Source of the DNA: Aegilops tauschii subsp. strangulata
Lineage: Eukaryota > Streptophyta > Magnoliopsida > Poales > Poaceae
Assembly: GCF_002575655.3 (NCBI RefSeq)
Contig: NC_053035.3
Span: forward strand, 506,198,601 to 506,262,600
Reading direction: 5' to 3'
Length of the DNA stretch: 64,000 nucleotides
The stretch's first letter is position 1, and every line of letters starts with the position of its first letter. The notes under the pieces were generated by a model. It saw only the letters and a list, made by a program, of their open reading frames with translations. It ran no database searches and was not told the DNA's origin. A program made the position numbers and the translations under genes. This document shows positions 24,742 to 33,877 of the stretch, in pieces.

Positions 24742-25029
24742 TTAAGCGATACCGGAGAGGTGATTCATTCCTCTCGACAAACTCCTCACAAAGGAACTAG
24801 TGAGATAGTGGTACTGGCGGCACTTTTCTTCCTCGAAGCTCACAAGATCAGTGTTACGCAAATATTCGTTAAATTCTTCCTTGATTCCCGCTCGAACCAT
24901 AAAGTTTTCTGAAGGCCATTCATAAGGCCGCACTGGAGCGTCCCTTGGTGGCTCATCATCAGCATCACGCATTGCAAGCCTGGGTCCTTGCTTCCTTGAA
25001 GAACCACCTTGGTACATTTTCCTAAGCAT
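24742..25029 (-). CDS. Short retrotransposon ORF downstream of gag-pro
   Basis: The 95-residue frame starts MLRKMYQGGSSRKQGPRL and contains RPYEWPSENFMVR, EEFNEYLRNTDL and CRQYHYLTSSFV. Its position between the coding region and the 3' LTR of an Athila-like element suggests the extra ORF seen in some Athila-lineage elements, or a fragment of an ORF1-like gene of that lineage. No enzyme motif is visible. It may be the first part of a longer frame, since the frame after LTSSFV appears altered. Its role is unknown. Confidence 0.45.
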   Translation of the reverse strand: MLRKMYQGGSSRKQGPRLAMRDADDEPPRDAPVRPYEWPSENFMVRAGIKEEFNEYLRNTDLVSFEEEKCRQYHYLTSSFVRSLSRGMNHLSGIA

Positions 25030-25752
25030 ATTTCTTCCTTTGAAAAATTTCTGAATTTTTTAGTAACTTCAAATAAAAGTGAACCAAGCTTAACAAAATT
25101 GATAGCAACTACTCCTACAAGTGCCTAGAGAATATATCATGCATTAGAACTACTTGGAACCATATAAATTTGACATGCAAGCTCAAGAACATGGTCACCT
25201 AGGCAGCACAAATTTGCAATGAATAAAGCACTAGAACAAAAACTAATTGGACCAATGGAGGAGTCACATACCAAGGAACAATCTCCCCGAGCAGTTTTGT
25301 GAGAGGTGCTTTGAGCAAGGAGATCGAAAATCGCAGCAAAATGAGCTAGAACTCGTGCTTGAGCTGGATAGTGATTTTTTGGGAGGAAGAAGAAGTGTGT
25401 GGGTGCAGGAATAAGTGGAGGGGAGACTGTGGGCCCACGAGGCAGGGGCCGCGCCCTGTAGGTGTGGGCGCGCCCTGGACCCTCGTGGCCAGGTGTTTGC
25501 TCCCCCTGTTGTGTTCTCAGTTCCAGATATTCTCAAATATTCCAGAAAAAATCATATTCCATTTTCAGGGCATTTGGGGAACTTTTATTTTCGGGGTATT
25601 TTTATATTGCACAGATAAATCAGAAAACAGACAGAAAAAATACTATTTTTACTTTATTTCAACTAAATAACAGAAAGTAGAGAGAGGGTGCAGAAGGTTG
25701 TGCCTTCTAGTTTCATCCATCGCATGCTCATCAAAAGGAATCCACTAGCAAG
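25030..25752. other. Gypsy interior up to the CACTA insertion
   Basis: Untranslated retrotransposon DNA. The part at about 25430-25490 (gggcccacgaggcaggggc) resembles the LTR portion at 22205-22260, so an older LTR-like duplication may be present. The CACTA target site AAG is at 25750-25752. Confidence 0.5.
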
Positions 25753-26020
25753 CACTAGTAGGAAAAGGGGCTTTTACCCCGGTTTGTAAGGGCCTTTTAT
25801 CCCGGTTTTCGAACCGAGACTAAAGGGTCGTTACTAAAGCCCTAACCCTTTAGTCCCGGTTCTTACACGAACCGGGACAGAAGGTCCTCCACGTGGCCGC
25901 TGCTGCCAGCCCAGGCAGGGGGGCCTTTGGTCCCGGTTGGTGCCATCAACTGGGACTAATAGGCAGGGCCTTTTGTCCCGGTTGGTGTCACCAACCGGGA
26001 CCAATAGGCATCCACGCGTC
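25753..26020. repeat. CACTA 3' terminal repeat and subterminal palindromes
   Basis: After the CACTAG terminus, copies of gtcccggtt and its complement alternate (25796-26000), for example tcccggttggtgtcacca followed by accgggacca. Such clusters are the expected binding sites for TNPA-like proteins. Confidence 0.85.
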
Positions 26021-26386
26021 AGCAGCTGGCAGGAGCTGAGGTTTTTGTATTTTTTGAAAGGGGGTGGTTTAGGGGTTTTGGGGGGTTAATTTAGGTGTTT
26101 CATATATTGTGTTAGCTAGCTAATTAATAGAGAGAAGTGCCCACTCTTATCTCCGTGCTTGGTCGACGCTACGTACTATATACGTATGGAGAGGACTAGA
26201 CACGCTAGCTAGTAATCAAATGAAGGAAACAGAAGATCGATATGAACATATGCATATAGAGAGAAGTGATATCGACCACCTCTCCTTCTCCGAGAGATTG
26301 GTCGAACAACAAGTTCTTGTATATCTATCCGACACTACCGGCTACATATATACAATGATTATCTCTTACAATACAATCTCCTAATT

Positions 26387-26542
26387 AAATTGTAGGAACA
26401 CAGGGTCCACATAGTATTCTCCGTTTTCAGCGATCACGTGGTCAAGGAAGAATGCCGCCAATTCCTCTTGAATTCCTCGCATACGATCTGGTGCTAGGAG
26501 TTCATCCCGCTTCCGAAACATCTAATTTGAAGAAGGGGGTCA

Positions 26543-26587
<45 letters not shown>

Positions 26588-29500
26588 TAAATGAAACTCA
26601 ACACAAATGATGGTAATAAAATAAAATTGTGAATATTATTGCTTACGCACTTCATATTGTTCTTCAGTGTAGCCCCGCTCACAGGTCGTGTAGCGGATCG
26701 ACTCGCAAACGTAGTATCCACAGTAATTATTCCCGGGTTCCTGCCACAACCACTTTACAAGAAATAGAGGTCAATCAAACTGATAAGCAAGCATGCTAAA
26801 TGGTATTGATGAAACTAGCGCTTGAATCACTAGGAGATGCGCGGAACATGCTACTATAGTACTTACTTTCGGGTGTCTAAATTGCAGCTTCTTCGGCAGT
26901 CCCGGAGCTTTTGCGATGAATTTTCTCCAAACCCTGCCAGGCAAAGAAAACAATTACTTGATATCAGGAAATGAACAAAGTTGCTGATATGGTGGATAAT
27001 GATCGGTTTAACTTACTTCTCGAGCATTTGAGTCATGTTCGCATAGTCCTGGGGATCTTTTCGTCTCGAGTCTAAGACGGTTACTACTCCCTGCTCAAGC
27101 TTAATCTCTAGGAGAATATAGTGGAAGCTGCGCATGCATGCATAAGTCATCAATTACATTACCATAACCTGGACTAATAAGGGAAACCGAATATGCACAA
27201 GACAGTAACACTCACTTGAAGTTGTAAGGAAAGAGTATTATATCTTTGTTTTGATTTAATACCAACGATTGTAGCAAGTTGGCCTCGGCTTCTTTGGGAT
27301 GTTTTTCAACCGTATATGCATCTATGAGATTTGTGTTAATGAACCCAATATCACCGATTTGTCTTTTCTTCAATTCGGCGATCTTCAATCTGCATAATAT
27401 AGTGAGGATAATTATAAATACATGCAATGAAAGAGCTGACCTATATAGAGAGACTTAATGACAGAAGTAGTACTACTTACAGACAGTAGCAAGTGATCGT
27501 TGTTTTATCGAGGGCCTTTTGATTGTAAAACTGGAAGAAATCCTCAAATGGAACATTCAGCAGATCAATTCCAACGAGGTCATGCTCCGGTTTAACTCTC
27601 AGCGTCAAAGTATTCATCCCATCAGACTCTCTGCAGGTTTTCATGTACCAATCATGTAGTCTTCGCATCATCGTTGTTAGAGATCTTTCATCTTTGACGA
27701 GAGGCTTCCCATAAAGGTATTTGTGTTCGTCGACCTCCATGATTTCATAATGTACATCGTCGGGCAGGTAATCTCCAAGATTGCTATAACCGGCCACCAT
27801 CCTCGGATCATTAGCGACGATGTCTTTTGACACCTTGAGCGGGGGGCACGATTGGTTCGCTTGTTCGCCGAGCTGGGCAATTTTTTTCCCAGCTTGTCGT
27901 TGTTTTAACCTTACATCACTGACAGTACTTCCCGACCGCTCCGCTTCGGCATATGTCTTTGCAAGAATGCGCTCATAGTTGCCTCTCGGCGGAGACTTTG
28001 GTGGTTTTGTCAGGGCAGCCAGAGTGCGCTTCGCTTTCACCGGATCTACCTTCTCCTCCGGAGGTGGATGTTTCTTTGCTTTCACCCCTTCAAAGAAGTT
28101 TGTCACCTCGGCTCGCACGATCTTCCTGGTTTCCTCCTCGGTCCTCTCGTATGGTAACTTCTCTGGAGTCTTCAGAGAAGGACCGAATCTGTATTGCCTC
28201 CCGCCTCTGGCAGCTGTACTGCTAGACGCCGGCAGAGCAGACGGAGCGGCTGCGGCTGTCTTCTTTCCTTGCTTACGAGGCGGAGGAGAAGGACTACGAC
28301 GCGCCGGAGCAGCCGCAGCGGCGGCGGGTCTCTTCCGCCCTTGCTGACGAGGCGGAGAAGGAGGAGGCTGGCTGCTCTGGCGCGCCGGCGCAGGCGGAGT
28401 GCCGCCACGCGCCGGAGAAGGAGGCTGAGTGCCCTGATCACTTGCCGGAGGAGGAGGCGGAGTGCCCTTACTCGCCGGAGCCGTCCAGTACGGAAGCTTG
28501 ATGAGCTCCTTCCGCCATAGGCACGGAGTCTTCAGGGCAGAACCCAGCCGAGTCTCCCCTTCACCAGTAGGGTGGTCAAGCTGGAGCTCCTCAAATCCCT
28601 CTGTTATTTCATCCACCATCACCCTAGCATATCCTTCTGGAATCGGCCGGCAGTGGTAGGTTGCGCCGGGTTCAGGAGGTAAAACAGAGCCAACAGCCGC
28701 CTTGACTTTGAAGTTCTGCCATTCCGCCATAAGGTGGCAATGTTGAGACTCCGTGATAGCATCCACGGGGTAGCTAGCAGGAGCCGCATGCTCCAGCTGA
28801 AGCAGCTCGGTGGAAGCCACGCTGCTTCTCCGCTGAGATGGCGGTGTAGCTTCGGGGGCAGTTTCGGCATGTCGATTGCCGTCTCGTTCCTCTAGCGCTT
28901 GAACCCTTTCGTGTAGCTTCTGAATTTGGATCTGCTCCACTTTTTTCCTCCTCTCCTGGCTTTTGTAACCGCCCGCGTCCGGAAAACCAGCCTTCCACGG
29001 AACGGAGCCTGGCGTGCCTCGTGTCCGTCCAGGGTGCTCAGGATTCCCGAGGGCCATTGTGAGCTCATCGTTCTCTCTGTCTGGAATGAACGTCCCTTCC
29101 TGCGCTGCATCGATATATTGCTGAATCTTCTTGACTGGTATTCTCAAAAGCTCATTCATCCAAACGCACCTCCCTGATACAGGGTCCAAGGTTCCGCCAG
29201 CCCCGAAGAACCAAGTCTGGCAACGGTCTGTCCAGTTCATTGTCTATGGTTCGATCCCTTTTTCAAGCAGATCATTCTCAGCCTTGGCCCACTTAGGTCG
29301 GGCTTTGAGGTAGCCACCTGACCTCGTGCGATGGTGAAGCTTCTTCTTCGCAGCATTCTTCTTGTTTGTCGCTGACATCTTCTTACTCTTTTCCGATGTC
29401 TTGTGGGCCACAAATGCGGGCCAGTGGTCTCTGATCTTCTCATACCGGCCGATGAATTCTGGTGTCTCTTCTTTGTCGACAAACGTTTTCAGCTCATTCT

Positions 29501-30218
29501 TCCACCTCCTGAATAGGTCTGCCATCTTCTTAAGAGCATGAGACTTGATTAATTGCTCTTTAACTGGCTTCTCCGGATCCTCCTCTGGCGGTAGGGTGAA
29601 ATTTGCCTTCAGCTCAGTCCAAAGATCATCTTTCTGCATATCATTGACATAAGACACCTCAGGGTCTTCCTTCTTAGGCTTATACCATTGGTGGATGCTG
29701 ATCGGGATGTTGTCCCTAACTAGAACCCCGCACTGAGCAGCAAATGCATCCTTTGTCCGGATGGGTTCAATCGGTTGGTCGTCGCGCGCGATTGCTGTGA
29801 TCTCAAATCTTTCATCCGAGCGCAACTTTCTCTTCGGGCCTCGTCTCTTTACCGCAGTTGTTCTTGATCCGGAGGGCTAGAAAAAAGAAGAAAGACGAGT
29901 GTTAATTAATATGTGTACATACCAAAACAATGAATGCATCAATTAGCTAGTCAGCATAGGCTTAACTAATATATTTACCTGGCCGGACTCTGTTCGATCA
30001 CCGGAGCCGTCACCATGGGCTCCTTCTTGCACCAGCATTGGGTCACCGGAGCCATCATAATCATGTCTTTCCTCCTCCACTCTTCGATCACCGTAGCCTG
30101 CTTCTTCACCCTGTTCTTCCAGACCATCATTGTCGTTAAGATACGACAAGATATCACCTCCGGCTAAGATTATGTCCCCCAACACCTCTTCTGCTTGCTC
30201 GTCTCGTCCGTGCTCCAT
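26387..30218 (-). pseudogene. TNPA-like CACTA protein with C-terminal Ulp1-type protease
   Basis: Exon 1 is 30218-29979 (MEHGRDEQAEEV, acidic) and exon 2 is 29876-27481. Exons 27389-27216, 27127-27017, 26933-26867 and 26740-26647 join in phase by GT-AG introns, and a last exon (26523-26387) has uncertain phase. Exon 2 carries a plant En/Spm Transposase_24-like region (RRWKNELKTF, IRDHWPAFVAHKTSE, HHRTRSGGY, WFFGAGGTLDP), a coiled-coil (KVEQIQIQKLHERVQALEER) and a Pro/Ala-rich hinge. The small exons give HYILLEI, VLDSRRKD and NYCGYYVC, the His, Asp and Cys of a C48 (Ulp1/SENP) SUMO-protease fold. A TAG at 29246-29244 splits exon 2 at the domain between WAKAENDLLEKGIEP and TMNWTD. TNPA binds subterminal repeats. 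What the protease tail does is unknown. Confidence 0.75.
26546..26584. repeat. (AT)n microsatellite
   Basis: About 39 bp of alternating A and T lie in an intron of the TNPA-like gene, between its last two exons. Confidence 0.95.
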
Positions 30219-30467
30219 TGTTTCTGCAAATATTACAACATGGCAATTATTACACAAACATGACAGCAGGTGGATATATTAGTGCAAACGTAGACCTAGC
30301 TTATTCCGGGTTTGGGGTGGCCTCGGCAACGCTTCAAGGGTAGGGGCGCGGCGGGAGGGGGTAGGAGACCGACATCGTTTTTTTTCTAGGGTTTGGGTGT
30401 CCTCGAGAGTTTTGGTCGAGCGAGAGGGCCGGGGGTGCTCCCGTGGTATAAGTTATCATGGTCGAGA

Positions 30468-30732
30468 GGGGGTATAAATATCGACCGTCCATCATGTCGA
30501 AGTTATCTGGGAGGGAGTTATATATATCGACAACGACGACATACATACATGGGAAAATAATGTTATCGGGGAGGGGGGTATATCGACCCCCCCACGTGTT
30601 GAAGTTATCGGGAGGGGGTTATATCGACAACGACGACATACGTACATGGGAAAATAATATTATCGGGGAGGGGGTATATCGACCCCCCCTCGTGTTGAAG
30701 TTATCGGGAGAGGGGTATATCGACGACGACAG
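30468..30732. repeat. About 97-bp tandem repeat upstream of the TNPA-like gene
   Basis: Two and a half copies of a unit contain ttatcggggaggggg, tatatcgacccccc, cgtgttgaagttatcggg and cgacaacgacgacata. The landmark cgacgac falls near 30530, 30627 and 30724. The array starts about 250 bp upstream of the TNPA-like start codon, where a promoter is expected. Confidence 0.8.
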
Positions 30733-30749
30733 ACCCGATAAAACATAAG

Positions 30750-31020
30750 AAAACGAAGAAGAAATAAAAAGAGGACAAGAAGAAAAGGAATAGAGGAGAA
30801 GATCGAAGAAAAAAAAAGAAGAAAAAAAAGAGGAGAAGAAGAGAGGAATAGAGGAGAGAAGAAGAAAAAATAGAAAAATTCTATTTTTTTCTTCTTCTTT
30901 CTATTCCTTTCTTCTTCTCCTCTTCTTTTTCTTCTTTTTTCCTCTTCTTATTTATTTCTCCTCTTCTTCCTCTCCTCTTCTTCTCCTTTCCTCCTCTTCT
31001 TATTTTCCTTTTTCCTCTCA
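30750..31020. repeat. Purine block followed by pyrimidine block
   Basis: The plus strand is almost only A and G from about 30745 to 30870 (gaagaagaggagaag-like), then almost only C and T from about 30880 to 31018. The two blocks are roughly complementary across a centre near 30875 (tagaaaaattcta), so the region can form a long hairpin. Confidence 0.8.
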
Positions 31021-31189
31021 TTCATAAAAAAATGTTCAAATAGAAAATTTCGAAAAACAGTAAAGGTTTTGCCTAATGCATTGTTCATATGAATATACAA
31101 ACATTTGCATATTCTACAATAATTAATATCACCAAAAAAATCTATGAACAGAAAAAAATCCTAACTTTTCTAAAAATCTATCTTTTGCA

Positions 31190-31520
31190 TATATACATGA
31201 ACATATATATACACAGAGAACATATATACATACATATACTCATACATGAACATATCATCATATATATGAACATACATTTTCTTTGCATATGCATATGAAC
31301 ATACATTTTCTTTGCATATGCATATGAACATACATACATACATTTTTCTTTCATATGAACATACATACATACATTTTCTTTGCATATGACCATACATACA
31401 TTTTTCTTTGCATATGACCATTCATACATTTTCTTTGCATATGCTTTGCATATAAACATACATACATACATACATACATACATACATACATACATGTAAA
31501 CATAACATACATACACAAAA
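31190..31520. repeat. CATA microsatellite and tttctttgcatatgaacata minisatellite
   Basis: Several copies of tttctttgcatatg with acatacata runs are followed by a (CATA)n tract (about 31453-31495). The long minus-strand ORFs rich in Met, Tyr, Val and Cys are translations of this simple repeat. Confidence 0.9.
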
Positions 31521-32029
31521 AATTCTAAAAATCTGCCTAAAAAAATTATATGAAAAAAGCATACATCATCCATCCATCCATATAATGAACATATACATCA
31601 TCCATCCATCCATATAATCAACATATGAATATGAAAAAAAATCATATGAAAAAAAATCATATGAAAAAATTATATGAAGAGGATCGAGGGGACAGGGAGG
31701 AAAGGGGATCGCCGGAGCCGGACCGAACGGGGAGGAGGGGCGGCGTCGAGGCAGGGGCGGCAGTGGGGGCGGGCGACGACGACAATGGTGGGGGCGGGCC
31801 GGGGCGCGGCCGTGCGTGCTCGGGGACGGGGCAGGGGCACGGGGCGGCGGCCGGCGTGGGCTCGGGCGCGGGGCAGGGGCACGGGGAGACGGGGATGGCG
31901 GCCGGCGGCGTCGACGGCGACGAGGAGCGCGCGAGCGATTTGGGCAGCCTGGCGGCGGGGGCAACTGGCGAGGGAGGCGAGGGAGATGTGAAATTTTCAC
32001 AAGTCCTGGTTATGTAGCAAGGGCAGTGG
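31521..32029. other. GC-rich block inside the CACTA
   Basis: 31680-31990 is very GC-rich with ggggcggc and ggcacggg motifs. It is open on several frames in both directions, with no domain. Composition explains the ORFs. It may be the first-exon or promoter region of a CACTA transcript. Confidence 0.4.
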
Positions 32030-32225
32030 TCCCGGTTCGTGGCACCAACCGGGACCAATGCCACCCTTTAGTCCCGGTTGGTGCCACCAACCGGGACCAA
32101 AGGTCCCTTTTCAGCAGCGCAAAGGGCGGGAAGCGGCGGCCTTTGGTCCCGGTTGGTGGCACCAACCGGGACTAAAGGGGGGCCATTGGTCCCGGTTGGT
32201 GCCACCAACCGGGACCAAAGGCCTC
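32030..32225. repeat. CCCGGTT palindromes, left flank of an internal inverted repeat
   Basis: Several copies of ggtcccggttggtg and its exact complement caccaaccgggacc are separated by one base, for example about 32186-32214. Each copy can fold on itself with 14-bp arms. Confidence 0.9.
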
Positions 32226-32247
32226 TTGCTGCCCGCGTCGCGGCCAA

Positions 32248-33222
32248 AAGTTTAGTCCCACCTCGCTAGCCGAGGGGCGCCCGCACCAGTTTAAAAGCCG
32301 CGGCGCGGCTGCTGTTTCGAACTCCTCTCTATAGCAGACTTCTGAGCCTAACTTTGGCGCGCTGCCCGTTTAGCCTCCTAGCCCTTCTGGGCCTGTATTT
32401 GCAAACCTGAGGGTTGGAAGGCCAAGCGGGCAGCGCCCCAACAATTTTTTTTGCTGTATTTAGTTTTTTTGTTTTCTTTTTGCTTTATTTATTTTGTTTT
32501 GTTTCTACTTACAACAAAAAACTTATTTATTTTATTTTATTTTGTTTCTAATTAATTATTTATTTTACTTTATGATAATTCTTTTTGCTATTAAAGTTTC
32601 TATCAGAAAAAGTTCTTTATGAAGATTCTTTTTGCTGTATTTAGTTTTTGTGTTTTCTTTTTTGCTTTATTTTTTTTTGTTTCTACTTACAACAAAAAAC
32701 TTATTTATTTTATTTTATTTTGTTTCTAATTACTTATTTATTTTACTTTATGATAATTCTTTTTGCTATTAAAGTTTCTATCAAAAAAAGTTCTTTATGA
32801 AAATTCTTTTTGCTTTTAATGATTTTGAACAGAAAATACTTCGATAATTTTAGTTGCATCAATTTTATATGATTTTAGTTTCAATAATAATAGAGGTTTC
32901 TTATAATGTTTTGAACAGAAAATACTTTGTTAATTTTAGTTTCATAAATTTTATTAAAGTTTAGTTTATTTTGTCGGAACACAAGAAGTCCGTTTTGTAA
33001 TAAGTTATTAAAAATAAAAAAAGAGGCGCAATGCTCGTTGATTTGCTTCAAGCCTTTCGGAATAGTGTAGAATGCACTGCACATAGCTCCATGCAGTCTA
33101 CCTTATTCCTCAAGGCTTGAAGCTAAGCAACGTGAGCATTGCGCCTCTTCTTCATCGTCTCTGCACTCAAGGCTTATAAACCGCTCCTAGTGCCTCTCAG
33201 CTAGCGAGGTGGGACTAAAAAA
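32248..33222. repeat. Inverted repeat unit TTTAGTCCCACCTCGCTAG
   Basis: Left arm tttagtcccacctcgctagc lies at about 32250. The complementary arm, gctagcgaggtgggactaaa, lies at about 33201-33220. In between are AT-rich DNA with a 181-bp tandem duplication (32450-32630 and 32631-32812) and a hairpin at 33021-33149. A second set with the same order is found at 38318-39010. Confidence 0.75.
33021..33149. other. Imperfect hairpin, about 55-nt arms
   Basis: The left arm starts aagaggcgcaatgctc and includes gcttcaagcctt. The right arm, in complement, starts with the same aagaggcgcaatgctc and includes gcttcaagccttgaggaata. The RNA of either strand could fold into a stem of about 55 pairs with bulges, like a small-RNA precursor. 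No expression evidence is available from sequence. Confidence 0.6.
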
Positions 33223-33235
33223 CTGCTTAGTAAGA

Positions 33236-33375
33236 AACTCTAGTACCGGTTCGTGCCACGAACCGGTACTAAAGGTGCTCGTGGTGCCACAGCCTCATTA
33301 GTACCGGTTCGTGGCACCAACAGGGACCAAAGGGTGGAATTGGTCCCGGTTCGTGCCACCAACCGGGACCAATGG
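33236..33375. repeat. CCGGTT palindromes, right flank of the internal unit
   Basis: Copies include taccggttcgtgccacgaac followed by cggtact, and tcccggttcgtgccaccaac followed by cgggacc. The taccggt variants differ from the tcccggt form of the termini. Confidence 0.85.
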
Positions 33376-33877
33376 CCTTGCACAGCGGCGTGGTGGTGAG
33401 TTTAGTCCCACCTCGCTAGCTGAGAGAGAGCCGCACCTGTTTATAAGGTGCGGTGCGCCTGAGCTGTCGAGCTCCTCTCTAAAGCAGGCTTACGGGCCTA
33501 ACCTCTCTGTACATGCCTGTGGGCCTACTGGGCCTTCTGCGGGCCTCAATCCTGGCCCATGGATGGGTTTCTAATTGTATTCAGGCCGTGGTGGCCCAGT
33601 AGGTGGCATAATTTTTAATTTTTGGCCTGTTATTTTTCATGCATTTACTAATTATTTTAAGCTATAAGACCCTAAAATTGAAAAGCATTTCAAATGAACT
33701 CTGAAAAGGTTGAAAGTTGGCATGGTATCATCATTTCATCCACATAGCATGTGCAAGAAAGTCGAGAGGGTTACGGCAAAAACTAGATGCACTTCTTGTA
33801 CAAAACGGACAATGGTATCATACTCGTCTATTACAAAGTTGGCATGGTAACATCATACTAGTTGCGGGAGAAAGTCT
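33376..33877. other. Spacer downstream of the transposase
   Basis: It holds another gtcccacctcgctagctgag motif (about 33404) and the ggcccagtaggtggcataat motif, both repeated at 38320 and 38511. 33700-33877 probably forms the 3' untranslated part of the transposase gene. Confidence 0.5.

Noticed and set aside
27953..28520. Plus-strand ORFs opposite the TNPA-like gene
   Set aside because: They are antisense shadows of its Pro/Ala-rich hinge.
31170..31573. Minus-strand ORFs of 83 and 131 codons with MYVCMYV-like repeats
   Set aside because: They are translations of the catacata and catatg microsatellites.
31566..32175. Overlapping GC-rich ORFs on both strands inside the CACTA
   Set aside because: High GC keeps several frames open; no frame has a recognisable domain or a preferred codon pattern.
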